Made by a program: the position numbers and the translations under genes. Positions 19,158 to 28,336 of a stretch of 64,000 nucleotides of DNA are shown here, piece after piece; the first letter of the stretch is position 1; each line of letters starts with the position of its first letter. Source of the DNA: Geomonas silvestris (GTDB taxonomy: Bacteria; Desulfobacterota; Desulfuromonadia; Geobacterales; Geobacteraceae); assembly GCF_014193515.1 (NCBI RefSeq), contig NZ_BLXX01000001.1:62001-126000 (forward strand). Reading direction: 5' to 3'. The notes beneath the pieces were generated by a model. The model was not told where the DNA came from, ran no database searches, and was given only the letters and a program-made list of their open reading frames with translations.

Positions 19158-20350
19158 TGTTTTACCACTCGCTGCTTTCGGACTGGAACCACGGCAACGC
19201 CCACTTCCTAAGGGGGGTGGTGAGCGAACTGTTGAGCCGCGGCCACCGGGTGGAGGTGTACGAGCCCAAGGACAGCTGGAGCTACCAGAACATGATGCGC
19301 GACCACGGCGAACCTGCGCTGCGCCGCTTCAAGGAGGTCTACCCGCAGCTCGAGGGGCGGACCTACCAGGCGGAGCGCCTCGACCTGGACCGGGTGCTCT
19401 CCGGGGTGGATCTGGTCCTGGTGCACGAGTGGAACGACCTCGCCCTGGTCAGGCGCCTGGGAGAGCACCGCAAGAAGCACCCGCACTACCGGCTCTTGTT
19501 CCACGACACCCACCACCGCAGCGTCACCGACCGCGCATGGAGCGCCAACTGCGACCTCACCGGCTACGACGGGGTGCTGGCCTACGGCAGGAAGCTCAGG
19601 AACCTCTACCTCGCCTCGGGGAGGGTCCGCGAGGCGTGGGTCTGGCACGAGGCCGCCGACGCCCGGGTCTTCTACCCGCAGCCGGCGCTGGAGAAAACCG
19701 GGGACCTGGTCTGGATCGGCAACTGGGGGGACGAGGAGCGCAGCGAGGAACTGCGCGAATTTCTGATCGAACCGGTGCGCCGCCTGGGGCTCAAGGCGAT
19801 GGTCTACGGGGTGCGCTACCCGGACCAGGCCCTGCGTGCCCTGAAGCAGGCCGGCATCCGCTACGGCGGCTGGCTCCCCAACTTCGAGGTTCCCAGGATC
19901 TTCGGCCGCTACCGGGTCACCGTACACATCCCCCGCCGCCCCTACGCAACCAAGCTCCCGGGGATACCGACCATCCGCCCCTTCGAGGCACTGGCCTGCG
20001 GCATCCCGCTGGTCTGCTCCCCCTGGGACGACTGCGAACACCTCTTCACCCCGGGAAGCGACTACCTGGTCGCGGTCAACGGCGAGGAGATGGTGGTGCA
20101 GCTGGAAAAGCTGCTCGCCGACCCAAGCGGCGCGGCGGCACTCGCCGAGCATGGGCGCCAGACCGTATTGGCGCGGCACACCTGTGCGCACCGGGTAGAC
20201 GAGCTGCTCGCCATCGCCGCGGGGCTTTTGGAGCGGCACCCCTGCGACGCCGGGATCCCCCTGAACAGGCACCCCCAACCGTTGCCCGAGCCGCCAGGGG
20301 ACGAACTCCTCCGGCAGGTGCCCCGCGAGGTGTTAAACGGAGACCGCTGA
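19145..20350 (+). CDS. CgeB-like glycosyltransferase, copy 1
   Basis: This 401-residue GT-B protein has N-terminus MFYHSLLSDWNHGNAHFLRG and VVSELLSRGHRVEVYEPKDSW. It shares the pattern S-x-W-x-N-G/H-x-A-x-x-x-R-G with the next two genes. The C-terminal domain has TIRPFEALACGIPLVCSPWDDCEHLFTPGSDYL, as in CgeB/COG4641 glycosyltransferases. These were named after Bacillus spore-coat CgeB and are common in surface-glycan clusters. The C-terminal tail from about residue 370 is Pro-rich and not shared by the other copies. Confidence 0.82.
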   Translation: MHLVMFYHSLLSDWNHGNAHFLRGVVSELLSRGHRVEVYEPKDSWSYQNMMRDHGEPALRRFKEVYPQLEGRTYQAERLDLDRVLSGVDLVLVHEWNDLALVRRLGEHRKKHPHYRLLFHDTHHRSVTDRAWSANCDLTGYDGVLAYGRKLRNLYLASGRVREAWVWHEAADARVFYPQPALEKTGDLVWIGNWGDEERSEELREFLIEPVRRLGLKAMVYGVRYPDQALRALKQAGIRYGGWLPNFEVPRIFGRYRVTVHIPRRPYATKLPGIPTIRPFEALACGIPLVCSPWDDCEHLFTPGSDYLVAVNGEEMVVQLEKLLADPSGAAALAEHGRQTVLARHTCAHRVDELLAIAAGLLERHPCDAGIPLNRHPQPLPEPPGDELLRQVPREVLNGDR

Positions 20351-20419
20351 CTGCGCCGCTCCACGGCCCGGTCCTGAAGCTGCTGCAGCTCGATTTCACC
20401 AAGAAAGGAAGCAACCGAC

Positions 20420-21532
20420 ATGTCCGTGCGCCTCGACATCGCCTTTTTTGCCTCAAGCCTGGTTTCCTCGTACTGGAACGGTGCCGCCACCTACTACCGC
20501 GGCATGGTGAAGGCCCTCAACGACCTGGGACACCGCATCACCTTTTTCGAGCCCGACGCCTACGAGCGCCAGTCGCACCGCGACATGCCGGATCCCGAGT
20601 GGGCGAGCGTGGTGGTGTACCGCCCCACCCTGGACGACGTGCACCGCTCCCTGTCGCGCGCCGCCCGGGCCGACCTGGTGATCAAGGCGAGCGGGGTGGG
20701 GGTCTTCGACGAGGTGCTGGAGCGGGAGGTGCTCTCCCTGAAGCGCCCCGGCACCCAGGTGATCTTCTGGGACGTGGACGCCCCGGCCACCCTGGAGCGG
20801 GTGCGCCGCAACCCGCAGGACCCCTTCCGCCCCCTGATCCCGAAGTACGACCTGGTACTGACCTACGGCGGCGGGCTTCCGGTGGTAGAGCGCTACCGGG
20901 CCCTGGGAGCGCGGGACTGCGTCCCTATCTACAACGCCCTGGACCCCGCGACGCACCACCCGGTGGCGCCCCGGCCGCGTTTCAGGTCCCAGCTCTCCTT
21001 CCTGGGGAACCGTTTGCCGGACCGCGAGGCGCGGGTCGAGGAGTACTTCCTGAAGGCCGCCAGGCTCTTCCCGGGCGGGGATTTCCTCCTGGCGGGGAGC
21101 GGCTGGGGGGACAAGGAGCTCCCGCCCAACGTCCGGTACCTGGGGCACCTGGGGACCGCCGAGCACAACGCCTTCAACTGCAGCGCCGGGGCCGTCCTCA
21201 ATATCTGCCGTGACTCCATGGCGGAGAACGGCTTCTCACCGGCGACCCGGGTCTTCGAGGCGGCGGGTGCCGGAGCCTGCATCATCACGGACTGCTGGAC
21301 CGGAATCGAGCAGTTCTTCGCCCCGGGACGGGAGATCCTGGTGGCCGATTCCGGCGAGGCGGTGGCGCGGCTGCTTGGGGAACTCACCCGCGAGCGCTGC
21401 GCAGCCATCGGCGTGAACGCCTACCACCGGGTAAGCGCCCAGCACACCTACGCGCACCGCGCGCGGCAGTTCGAGGAGATCCTGGGGATCGCCCGAGACA
21501 AGGCACCCGCACTCGCGGGGGTTGCCCCATGA
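20420..21532 (+). CDS. CgeB-like glycosyltransferase, copy 2
   Basis: This 370-residue protein begins with FFASSLVSSYWNGAATYYRG and MVKALNDLGHRITFFEPDAY. IFWDVDAPATLERV and VLTYGGGLPVVERYRALGA form the middle of the GT-B fold. The C-terminal NGFSPATRVFEAAGAGACIITD and GIEQFFAPGREILVADSGEA are the donor-site region. AAGAAAGGAAG stands upstream of ATG 20420. Its similarity to copy 3 is higher than to copy 1, so successive tandem duplication is likely. It overlaps copy 3 by 4 bases. Confidence 0.83.
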   Translation: MSVRLDIAFFASSLVSSYWNGAATYYRGMVKALNDLGHRITFFEPDAYERQSHRDMPDPEWASVVVYRPTLDDVHRSLSRAARADLVIKASGVGVFDEVLEREVLSLKRPGTQVIFWDVDAPATLERVRRNPQDPFRPLIPKYDLVLTYGGGLPVVERYRALGARDCVPIYNALDPATHHPVAPRPRFRSQLSFLGNRLPDREARVEEYFLKAARLFPGGDFLLAGSGWGDKELPPNVRYLGHLGTAEHNAFNCSAGAVLNICRDSMAENGFSPATRVFEAAGAGACIITDCWTGIEQFFAPGREILVADSGEAVARLLGELTRERCAAIGVNAYHRVSAQHTYAHRARQFEEILGIARDKAPALAGVAP

Positions 21533-22599
21533 AGCTGGTCATCTTCGGCCTGACCATAACCTCCTCGTGGGGCAACGGGCACGCCACCACCTACCGCGGG
21601 CTGGTGCGCGAACTGGAGCGGCGCGGCCACCAGGTGACCTTCTTCGAACGGCAGGCCCCGTGGTACGCCGCCAACCGCGACCTCCCCGCCCCCCCCTACT
21701 GCCGGACCATCCTGTACGACTCGATCGACGACTGCTTCGCCACCTACGCCTACGAGATCGCCGGGGCGGACTGGGTGATCATCGGCTCCTACGTCCCCGA
21801 CGGTATCGAGGCGGGCGAGCGGGTCACCGGGCTCAAGGGGGTGCCGGTCGCCTTCTACGACATCGACACCCCGGTGACCTTGGCCAACCTGGCTGCCGGC
21901 ACCTGCCAGTACCTCCGCCCGGAGCTGATCCCCCGGTACCAGCTCTACCTCTCCTTTACCGGCGGCCCCACCTTGCGCGAGATCGAGGACCGCTACGGAG
22001 CGCCGGCCGCGCGCCCGCTGTACTGCAGCGTGGACCCCGAACTGCACTACCCGGACCCCGAGGCCGAACCGCGCTGGGACCTCGGTTACCTGGGGACCTA
22101 CAGCCCGGACCGCCAGCCCCCTCTCGAGCGGCTCCTCTGCGCCCCGGCCCGGGACTGGCCCCAGGGACGCTTCGTGGTGGCGGGGCCGCAGTACCCGACA
22201 GCCATCTCCTGGCCCCGGAACACCCACCGCATCGAGCACCTGGCCCCCCGGGAGCACCGCGGCTTTTACTGCTCCCAGCGTTTCACCCTGAACGTCACCC
22301 GCGCCGAGATGGTCCGCGCCGGGTACTCCCCGAGCGTGCGGCTCTTCGAGGCGGCCGCCTGCGCTGTCCCGGTGATCAGCGACCGCTGGGAGGGGCTGGA
22401 GAGCTTCTTCGCCCCGGGTAACGAGCTCCTGGTGGCCGACGGACCCGCCGACGTCCTGCGCTACCTTCGCGACCTCCCGGAAACGGCGCGCCGGGAGCTC
22501 GGCGAGAAGGCTCGCGCCAGGGTGCTTTCCTCCCACACCGCGGCGCACCGGGCGGCCGAATTGGAGGAGTACCTGATCCGCGCCGCTTTCAGCTACTGA
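21529..22599 (+). CDS. CgeB-like glycosyltransferase, copy 3
   Basis: This 356-residue protein has N-terminus IFGLTITSSWGNGHATTYRG and LVRELERRGHQVTFFERQAP. FYDIDTPVTLANL and LYLSFTGGPTLREIEDRYGA parallel copy 2. The C-terminus has RAGYSPSVRLFEAAACAVPV and LESFFAPGNELLVADGPADV. It is a soluble GT-B enzyme, probably adding a further sugar to the same glycan. It is coupled to copy 2 by an ATGA overlap, and the methyltransferase gene follows after 17 bases. Confidence 0.83.
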   Translation: MKLVIFGLTITSSWGNGHATTYRGLVRELERRGHQVTFFERQAPWYAANRDLPAPPYCRTILYDSIDDCFATYAYEIAGADWVIIGSYVPDGIEAGERVTGLKGVPVAFYDIDTPVTLANLAAGTCQYLRPELIPRYQLYLSFTGGPTLREIEDRYGAPAARPLYCSVDPELHYPDPEAEPRWDLGYLGTYSPDRQPPLERLLCAPARDWPQGRFVVAGPQYPTAISWPRNTHRIEHLAPREHRGFYCSQRFTLNVTRAEMVRAGYSPSVRLFEAAACAVPVISDRWEGLESFFAPGNELLVADGPADVLRYLRDLPETARRELGEKARARVLSSHTAAHRAAELEEYLIRAAFSY

Positions 22600-22616
22600 C
22601 CCCGGAAGATTTCCCT

Positions 22617-23396
22617 ATGACCAACCACCCCGACCCGACCATCGCAGCGCTCGGCCCCTGGTTCCACAACCTGCACTTTCCGGATGGGCGCCAGACCGCA
22701 CCGGACCACTACCTGGGCGACTTCCCGAACTTCAAGTGGCAGGAGATCGCCGGGCACATGCCGGCAGACCTTTCCGGCTGGCGCGCCCTGGACGTAGGGT
22801 GCAACGCGGGGTTTTACAGCTTCGAACTGGCCAAGCGCGGGGCCCAGGTGGTCGGCATCGACGTGGACGAGCGCTACCTGAAGCAGGCGCGCTGGGTGGC
22901 CGGGGAGTTCGGCCTGCAGTCCCGGGTGGAGTTCAGGCGCCAGCAGGTCTACGACCTCGCCCGGGAAGAGGAGAGCTTCGACCTGGTGCTCTTCATGGGG
23001 GTGCTCTACCATCTGCGCTACCCCCTCCTGGGACTGGACATCGTGACCCAGCGGGTGAAAAGGCTCATGGTGTTCCAGACCCTCACCATGCCAGGGCGCG
23101 AAGTTGCCGACCAACTGGACCACTGGATTAACGAACGCGACGCACTGTTGCACGAAGGGTGGCCCAAGGCGGCCTTTATCGAGCACCGTTTCGCCGGCGA
23201 CCCCACCAACTGGTGGATCCTGAACCACGCCTGTGTCGAGGCGCTTTTGCGCTCCTGCGGGATGAAGATCACCGGCTATCCCGGACACGAAGTCTACCTG
23301 TGCGAACCCAATCCCGCGCGCCCCAGCTGCATGACCACCTGGAACCGGGCCGAGTTCCTCTCGGCGATCGGCCAAGACTGGCAGGAATCCGAATAA
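22617..23396 (+). CDS. SAM-dependent methyltransferase (CmoB-like, TIGR04290-type)
   Basis: This 259-residue class I methyltransferase has the SAM site ALDVGCNAGFYSFELAKRGA, then VVGIDVDERYLKQARW and FDLVLFMGVLYHLRYPLLGL. The last is very like the CmoB/DUF1698 block 'vlYHr r p l'. CmoB itself carboxymethylates tRNA wobble uridine, but this protein is shorter and ends the glycan operon. Methylation of a sugar in the glycan is the likelier role; I recall the TIGR04290 group as being of this kind. No terminator is obvious behind it. Confidence 0.82.
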   Translation: MTNHPDPTIAALGPWFHNLHFPDGRQTAPDHYLGDFPNFKWQEIAGHMPADLSGWRALDVGCNAGFYSFELAKRGAQVVGIDVDERYLKQARWVAGEFGLQSRVEFRRQQVYDLAREEESFDLVLFMGVLYHLRYPLLGLDIVTQRVKRLMVFQTLTMPGREVADQLDHWINERDALLHEGWPKAAFIEHRFAGDPTNWWILNHACVEALLRSCGMKITGYPGHEVYLCEPNPARPSCMTTWNRAEFLSAIGQDWQESE

Positions 23397-23451
23397 CACA
23401 CAAACGGCGGCAGCCCCGCGAGCCGGGGCCGGGCCCACAAGGGGGTACCAC

Positions 23452-23913
23452 ATGAAAGAACAACAGGAGATGCGACTGACCAGCCCCGCCTTTAAGGACG
23501 GAGAAGCGATTCCCGAGAAGTACACCTGCGACGGCGACAACGTGAACCCGCCCCTCGCCCTGGCCTATGTCCCACCCGGCACCAAGTCGCTCGCCCTGGT
23601 GATCGACGACCCGGACGCCCCGCACGGCACCTTCACCCACTGGATGGTCTGGAACATAAGCCCGCGCCAAGAGCGGATTGAGGAGAACGCCGAACTGAGG
23701 GAGACGGTCTGCGGCAGGAACAGCTGGGGACACAACAGCTACGGGGGTCCCTGCCCCCCTTCCGGAACCCACCACTACCACTTCATGCTCTACGCGCTAA
23801 ACGCCACCCTCGACATCTCCGGGAACTCGAACCGCGAGGCCCTGGCAGACGCGATGGAGGACCACATCATCGCGGTGGCGCAACTGGTGGGGCTCTACAC
23901 GAAGAAGGGGTAG
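23452..23913 (+). CDS. YbhB/YbcL-type PEBP family protein
   Basis: This 153-residue protein has the phosphatidylethanolamine-binding protein signatures YTCDGDNVNPPL, DDPDAPHGTFTHWMVWNI (DPDxP and TH) and YGGPCPPSGTHHYHFMLYAL (GPxPP and HHY). No signal peptide is seen. Bacterial members bind small anions or lipids, and their physiological role is poorly known. A second possible start, ATG 23470, lies six codons in. The gene is 55 bases after the methyltransferase and may have been carried along in that transcript. Confidence 0.9.
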   Translation: MKEQQEMRLTSPAFKDGEAIPEKYTCDGDNVNPPLALAYVPPGTKSLALVIDDPDAPHGTFTHWMVWNISPRQERIEENAELRETVCGRNSWGHNSYGGPCPPSGTHHYHFMLYALNATLDISGNSNREALADAMEDHIIAVAQLVGLYTKKG

Positions 23914-24051
23914 CCTCCCCTTTAGACGAAATTCCCGGAAAGCCGCCCGACTGATCCATCTCCCCTCGCCAAGAGGTGTCAGGGGGGCCGCTTCGTAGCC
24001 GATCGCTGCTCGGCACTACGAGGACTCTGGGGTGCCGCACAACCGTAAAAA

Positions 24052-24090
24052 CAAAAAAGAAGGGGTCAGCACTCGTTGACCCCTTCTTTG
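24052..24090 (-). terminator. Terminator, 13-bp perfect stem
   Basis: AAAGAAGGGGTCA (24056-24068) pairs with TGACCCCTTCTTT (24076-24088). On minus it is followed by TTTTTTGTTTTT. It ends the DUF4142 gene and may also stop plus-strand transcripts from the PEBP gene. Confidence 0.88.
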
Positions 24091-24112
24091 GGCTCACTGC
24101 CACAAACCGGTA

Positions 24113-24646
24113 TTACTTGCCGCTTTTGGTGCCGAGGTTCTTGGAGACCTCCTTTGCCTGTTGCAGGTGCTGTTCGAGAACCGGGAGGGTCTTCGCGGCG
24201 AAAGCATTCAGATCCGGGTCTTTCACCTTCTTGGTCGCCTTGCGGAACTCCGCCACGTCCTTTTCGTGATCCTTCACCATCATCTTCATGTAGTGCCGGT
24301 CGAAGTCGGCCCCGGTCATCTTGCCGAGCTTGTCGGCCTCGGACTTCATCTTGTGCTTCATCTCCGTGGGAAGCGTGATCCCCTTTTGCTGCGCCAGCGC
24401 CTTCAGTTCGTCGTTGGCCTTGGTGTGGTCGGTGACCATGCGCTGCCCGAAGTTCTTCACGTCCTGGGACTGGGCATTTTGCTGGGCCAATTGCCCCAGC
24501 TGAACCTCCATCGTGCCGCCCTCGGCCGCATCCATGACGAACTTCTGATCGGCCTTAGGCAAGGATCCCTGGGCGGCAAAGGCGGTGAGAGCCGACGCCA
24601 CCAGGGCGATGGCCAGCATGAGGGTGAAGCAGAGTTGTTTTTTCAT
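24113..24646 (-). CDS. DUF4142 exported protein
   Basis: This 177-residue protein has a clear signal peptide (CFTLMLAIALVASALTAFAA) and a helical, ferritin-like DUF4142 domain. Its hallmarks are DQKFVMDAAEGGTMEVQLGQ, AQSQDVKNFGQRMVTDHTKAN, and DRHYMKMMVKDHEKDVAEFR with paired His residues. It is periplasmic or outer-membrane associated. Function is unknown; it is commonly seen among stress-induced proteins. The ribosome site AAAAGGAGACGA is strong. A short inverted repeat, GTCAG-TAT-CTGAC, lies at about 24662-24674, upstream of the start. Confidence 0.88.
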   Translation of the reverse strand: MKKQLCFTLMLAIALVASALTAFAAQGSLPKADQKFVMDAAEGGTMEVQLGQLAQQNAQSQDVKNFGQRMVTDHTKANDELKALAQQKGITLPTEMKHKMKSEADKLGKMTGADFDRHYMKMMVKDHEKDVAEFRKATKKVKDPDLNAFAAKTLPVLEQHLQQAKEVSKNLGTKSGK

Positions 24647-24711
24647 CTTCGTCTCCTTTTTGTCAGTATCTGACGTTTAGTCTGCAGCCATTGGCGGCTG
24701 CATGCGGAATG

Positions 24712-25743
24712 CTAGATCTCGTTGTTACGCCGGGCGGCGCGGTCAGCGAGGGCTGTCAGCACCGAGGGAGCCAGGAGCGAACTGCTCTCCTTTCCGGTCC
24801 TGAGCCGGTTCTCCCGGGGGGGCACCGGGGCCGGCAGGAGCCGTGCGGCGAGTTTGCTCCCCCAACTGAAGGCCCAGGGCAGCAGTGCGCTGGCGAGGTA
24901 GAGAAGCTTCGCCGGCAGGGTGATGATGAGACGGGGATCGCCGTAGCGGCAGGCCTCAACCACACGGCGGGCCGCGTTCGAACTGTTCACGGAGATAAGC
25001 GGGAAGCCGTCCGAGATGGAAAACCAGGCGAACTCGCGCCGGTTGTTCCCCTTGAAGTAGGCGTTCAGATGGCTCCCGGTGCGCATCAGTCCCGGAGCCA
25101 CCGTGGTGACCCGGATGTGGTCCTTGGCAAGCTCCGCACGCATCCCGTCCGAAAGCGCGGTAAGGGCAAACTTACCAACGCAGTAAGGCAACAGGTGCGG
25201 CACCGCGACCAGCTCCCCGATCGATGAGATGTTCACGATGCGCCCGCCCCCCTGCCGCTTCATCTGCGGCACCACCTCCCGGACCAGGTGCAGCGGTCCC
25301 CAGACGTGGATATCGAGCGAATCCTCGAAGTCTTCCGGGTCCTGGTTTTCGAAAGGTGCCACCTGCACGATGCCGGCGTTGTTCACCAGGACGTCGATGT
25401 TGCCGCGATCGGCCAGGACCTGGCGCACCATCTCCTTCACCTGGCTTGGCTTGGTGAGATCGCAGGGGTAGCTGCGGGCGTCGATCCCCTGCACCTTGAG
25501 CTCGTTAAGCGCCCGTTGCAGCGCCTCGGCATCGCGGGCCACCAGGGAGAGCCGCGCCCCTTCGCCCCCCAACCGGCGCGCCAGCTCGAGCCCCAGTCCC
25601 CGCGAGGCGCCGGTAATGAGCACCGAGGCGCCGACAAAGTCCTCGCGGCGCCGGTTTCGCAGCAGCCGCGCCGCGCCCATGAACAAAAGCGCGGTGCCCC
25701 CGCCGGCGAGTGCCAGGGTGAGGTTGCGGGCCGATGGTTTCAT
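24712..25743 (-). CDS. Membrane-anchored SDR-family oxidoreductase
   Basis: ATG 25743, after AGAAGGAGAGG, gives 343 residues; an upstream in-frame ATG lacks a ribosome site. An N-terminal hydrophobic segment (LTLALAGGGTALLFMGAARL) precedes the SDR domain: ITGASRGLGLELARRLG, LVNNAGIV, NISSIGEL (Ser) and YCVGK (Tyr/Lys). A second hydrophobic stretch, LLYLASALLPWAFSWG, is near the C-terminus. The layout matches membrane-associated SDRs that act on lipids or long-chain substrates, but the substrate is unknown. It stands alone between stress-type genes. Confidence 0.88.
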   Translation of the reverse strand: MKPSARNLTLALAGGGTALLFMGAARLLRNRRREDFVGASVLITGASRGLGLELARRLGGEGARLSLVARDAEALQRALNELKVQGIDARSYPCDLTKPSQVKEMVRQVLADRGNIDVLVNNAGIVQVAPFENQDPEDFEDSLDIHVWGPLHLVREVVPQMKRQGGGRIVNISSIGELVAVPHLLPYCVGKFALTALSDGMRAELAKDHIRVTTVAPGLMRTGSHLNAYFKGNNRREFAWFSISDGFPLISVNSSNAARRVVEACRYGDPRLIITLPAKLLYLASALLPWAFSWGSKLAARLLPAPVPPRENRLRTGKESSSLLAPSVLTALADRAARRNNEI

Positions 25744-25804
25744 GTGCCTCTCCTTCTCTAGTACGGTACGGCCTTGAGCCGCCTTCCCCCGCACCATGGA
25801 CAAG

Positions 25805-25843
25805 GAAAGGGGCGCCGCCCGTGCTACCGGAGGCGCCCCCTGT
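25805..25843 (-). terminator. Probable terminator of the hemerythrin gene
   Basis: GGGGCGCC (25809-25816) pairs with GGCGCCCC (25832-25839). On minus it continues as TTTCCTTG, a weak T-tract. It sits 16 bases after the hemerythrin stop. Confidence 0.5.
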
Positions 25844-25858
25844 CCGGGTGTTGCGCCG

Positions 25859-26326
25859 TTACTTCTTCCCCTTGGCGCCGGAACTGCGCGAGGTGGTGGT
25901 GCGCTCCTTCTCCTGGATGCACTTCTCGCCGATCTCCTGCAGGATTTTGGCGTCCATGTGCTGCGTGCACCCCGGGAAGACCTTCTTCTCCTCGTCCTGG
26001 ACGTGGTGCAGGATACCCTGGCGCATCTCGCTGAAGGTGGTCAGCCACTCCTCGTCGTCCAGGTCCATGTCCTCGAGTTGCGACAAGAAGTTCTTGGCCT
26101 GTTCGTGCTCCTCGATGGCGTCGGTCGCCAGGTCCTTTAACTCCTTGATCTTTTTGACCTGGGGATAGAAATGTTTCTCTTCCATCTGCATGTGTTTCTC
26201 GAGGGCGTCCTGCAGCGTGGTGAAGAGCTCCTCGCGCTGGTTTTCCGGACCGTCCTCGATCTGGGTCATCCACTTCTCAACCTGCCGGTGATCCCTTTTC
26301 AGTAGGTCAAACAGTTGCTGTGCCAT
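25859..26326 (-). CDS. Hemerythrin (HHE) domain protein
   Basis: This 155-residue cytoplasmic four-helix protein has LKRDHRQVEKWM, HMQMEEKHFYPQVKKI, AIEEHEQAK and LHHVQDEEKKVFP. These give the His/Glu ligands of a di-iron hemerythrin-like site (H-x-H-x-x-E-E-x-x-x-F pattern). The tail TTTSRSSGAKGKK is basic and disordered. Such proteins store or sense oxygen, nitric oxide or iron. It is preceded by AGGAAACC and stands among stress-type genes. Confidence 0.9.
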   Translation of the reverse strand: MAQQLFDLLKRDHRQVEKWMTQIEDGPENQREELFTTLQDALEKHMQMEEKHFYPQVKKIKELKDLATDAIEEHEQAKNFLSQLEDMDLDDEEWLTTFSEMRQGILHHVQDEEKKVFPGCTQHMDAKILQEIGEKCIQEKERTTTSRSSGAKGKK

Positions 26327-26362
26327 GACTGGTTTCCTCCTTGTCGGCGGCTGTTCCCCGTT

Positions 26363-27556
26363 TCAGGCGCTGGCGCCGCTTGCCAGCCTGGGGTTGAGGA
26401 CGATCTTTATGCAGCCGTCCTTTTTCTCGTTGAAGAGCCGGTAGCCGGCCGGCGCCTCCTCGAGCGCCATCCGGTGGGTGATGATGAAGGAGGTGTCGAT
26501 GGCGCCTTGGGCGATGAGCTTCAGGAGCGGGTCGAGGTAGCGGTGCACGTGGGTCTGGCCGGCCCTGAGGGTGAGCCCCTTGGCGAAGACGGCCCCCATC
26601 GGCATCTTGTCGACGAAACCGCTGTAGACCCCGGGGATGGAGACGGTCCCCCCCTTGCGGCAGGCCCTGATCAGCTGGCGCAGCGCGATGGGGCGATCCG
26701 ACTCGAGCCTCAGGGTCTGTTTCACCATGTCGTAGGCTGCCTCCATGCCGCTGCCGTGCGCCTCGGTCCCCACCGCGTCGATGCAGGCATCGGGGCCCCG
26801 GCCGCCGGTCATGTGGTGCAGTACCTCGGCGACGTCCTGCTCCTCGTAGTTGATGACCTCGGCGTCACAGTGCCTTTTGGCCATCTCCAGGCGCTCGGGG
26901 AACCGGTCGATGCCGATCACGTTGGTCGCCCCCAGGTGCTGGGCGCTTTTCATCGCCAGGAGCCCGACCGGCCCGCACCCCCAGACGGCGACCGTGTCGC
27001 CGTCGCGGATCGAGCAGTTCTCGGCGGCCTGGTACCCAGTCGGGAAGATGTCGGTGAGAAAGAGCACCTGCTCGTCGCTGAGTTCCTCGGGGACCTTGTG
27101 CAGCCCGACGTCGGCGTAGGGGACTCGGACGTACTCGGCCTGGCCGCCCGCATAGCCGCCGTAGAGGTGCGAGTAGCCGAAGATCCCCGCCCCGGTGTCC
27201 CCGTAGAGTTTCTCCAGCATGAAGGAGTTGGGGTTCGAATTGTCGCACAGGGACCAGAGCCCCTGCTTGCAGTACCAGCAGTCGCCGCAGGAGATGGGAA
27301 ACGGGACCACTACCCGGTCCCCCTTGGAAAAGTTGGTGACCCCCGAGCCGAGTTCCACCACCACCCCCATGAACTCGTGGCCGAGGATGTCTCCCTCCTT
27401 CATAGTCGGGACGATGCCGTTGTACAGGTGCAGGTCCGATCCGCAGATGCCGCTCAGGGTGACCCTGATGATGGCGTCTCGCGGGTTGAGGATCTGCGGA
27501 TCGGGCACCCGGTCCACCTGTACGTTGTGCTTGCCGTGCCAGACGACAGCTTTCAT
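26363..27556 (-). CDS. Zinc-dependent alcohol/formaldehyde dehydrogenase-like protein
   Basis: This 397-residue MDR enzyme has catalytic zinc residues in [13 protein letters not shown] and [10 protein letters not shown]. The structural zinc lobe [15 protein letters not shown] holds four Cys. The NAD site is [18 protein letters not shown] longer segment around [20 protein letters not shown] and [20 protein letters not shown] is typical of the glutathione-independent formaldehyde dehydrogenase-like group. In practice such genes are annotated as broad alcohol or glutathione-independent formaldehyde dehydrogenases. A detoxification role is inferred. It is followed by the hemerythrin gene on the same strand. 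Confidence 0.9.
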   Translation of the reverse strand: MKAVVWHGKHNVQVDRVPDPQILNPRDAIIRVTLSGICGSDLHLYNGIVPTMKEGDILGHEFMGVVVELGSGVTNFSKGDRVVVPFPISCGDCWYCKQGLWSLCDNSNPNSFMLEKLYGDTGAGIFGYSHLYGGYAGGQAEYVRVPYADVGLHKVPEELSDEQVLFLTDIFPTGYQAAENCSIRDGDTVAVWGCGPVGLLAMKSAQHLGATNVIGIDRFPERLEMAKRHCDAEVINYEEQDVAEVLHHMTGGRGPDACIDAVGTEAHGSGMEAAYDMVKQTLRLESDRPIALRQLIRACRKGGTVSIPGVYSGFVDKMPMGAVFAKGLTLRAGQTHVHRYLDPLLKLIAQGAIDTSFIITHRMALEEAPAGYRLFNEKKDGCIKIVLNPRLASGASA

Positions 27557-27598
27557 AGTTCCCCCTTTGACGGGCCTCCGGCCCCTGGACGGCCGGCG

Positions 27599-28336
27599 TT
27601 AAGGCCGCTCGTGGTTGTTGGTGCGCTCGGCGGTGGCGGTCTCCCCGGTTTCCAGGATCTGCTTGAGCCTTTTGAGATCCTCCTCGATCTGGGCCCCGGT
27701 GACCGCGTGGGTCAGCTTGGCGGCCGCCTTGCCCGGTGCACCGCCCGGCGGGTAGTAACGGATGCTCACCTTCACCTCGGTGCCGCGGTCACCGGGGGCC
27801 TCGCGAAACTCCACGGTCCCCTCATTGGGGAGAGCCGCCTCGCCGATGGAGTGCCACAGGATGAGCTGTCCGGGGTAGTCGGCCACCATCTCCGCGTCCC
27901 ACTCGACCGGCACGCCGGCGGGTCCTCGCGCCTTCCAGAGCGAGGTGTTTTCGCCGGTTACCTTAACCGACTCCAGGTGACGCATGAAGCTGGGGAGGTT
28001 CTCGAGGTTGCGCCAGAACTCGTAGACCTGCTGCGGGGTCCGGTTGATGGTGACGAAGGTCTCGATGAGCACCCCGCCCGGCGCGGGCCCACTCGTGTCG
28101 ACTCCCATGGCCTCGTAAAGGCCGCAGTACCCGGTCTTGCCGCGGTACAGGAACATCCCGCCCGCCACCATCATGGCCAGCCCGGGGAGTAAGCGCCTGC
28201 CAGCCAGGGCCTTGATGCCGGTGATGGCCAGCGCGGCCCCCCCCATGAGGGAGGCGTTCCTCTCGGTGTGGCCCACGTTCACCTTCCTGTTTTTCCTGCC
28301 TGCCCCAATGCGGGGCACGGCCTCGGTCAGCTCCAT
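27599..28336 (-). CDS. DUF2892 membrane domain fused to SRPBCC lipid-binding domain
   Basis: This 245-residue protein starts after AAGGAGGATCG. Residues 1-85 hold a DUF2892-type two-helix membrane unit (NVGHTERNASLMGGAALAI, PGLAMMVAGGMFLYRGKTGY CGLYEAMG). From residue 90 a START-like SRPBCC/polyketide-cyclase domain begins: ETFVTINRTPQQVYEFWRNL, LPSFMRHLESVKVTG and ADYPGQLILWHSI. The arrangement, seen in many genomes, puts a hydrophobic-ligand pocket at the membrane. The C-terminus (LKRLKQILETGET) is helical. Function is unknown. It is 42 bases upstream of the dehydrogenase gene and probably cotranscribed. Confidence 0.85.
   Translation of the reverse strand: MELTEAVPRIGAGRKNRKVNVGHTERNASLMGGAALAITGIKALAGRRLLPGLAMMVAGGMFLYRGKTGYCGLYEAMGVDTSGPAPGGVLIETFVTINRTPQQVYEFWRNLENLPSFMRHLESVKVTGENTSLWKARGPAGVPVEWDAEMVADYPGQLILWHSIGEAALPNEGTVEFREAPGDRGTEVKVSIRYYPPGGAPGKAAAKLTHAVTGAQIEEDLKRLKQILETGETATAERTNNHERP

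Noticed and set aside
26315..28192. Plus-strand open frame of 625 codons opposite the dehydrogenase and SRPBCC genes
   Set aside because: It is antisense to three well-supported genes and rich in Asp, Val, Gly and His as expected for a shadow frame.
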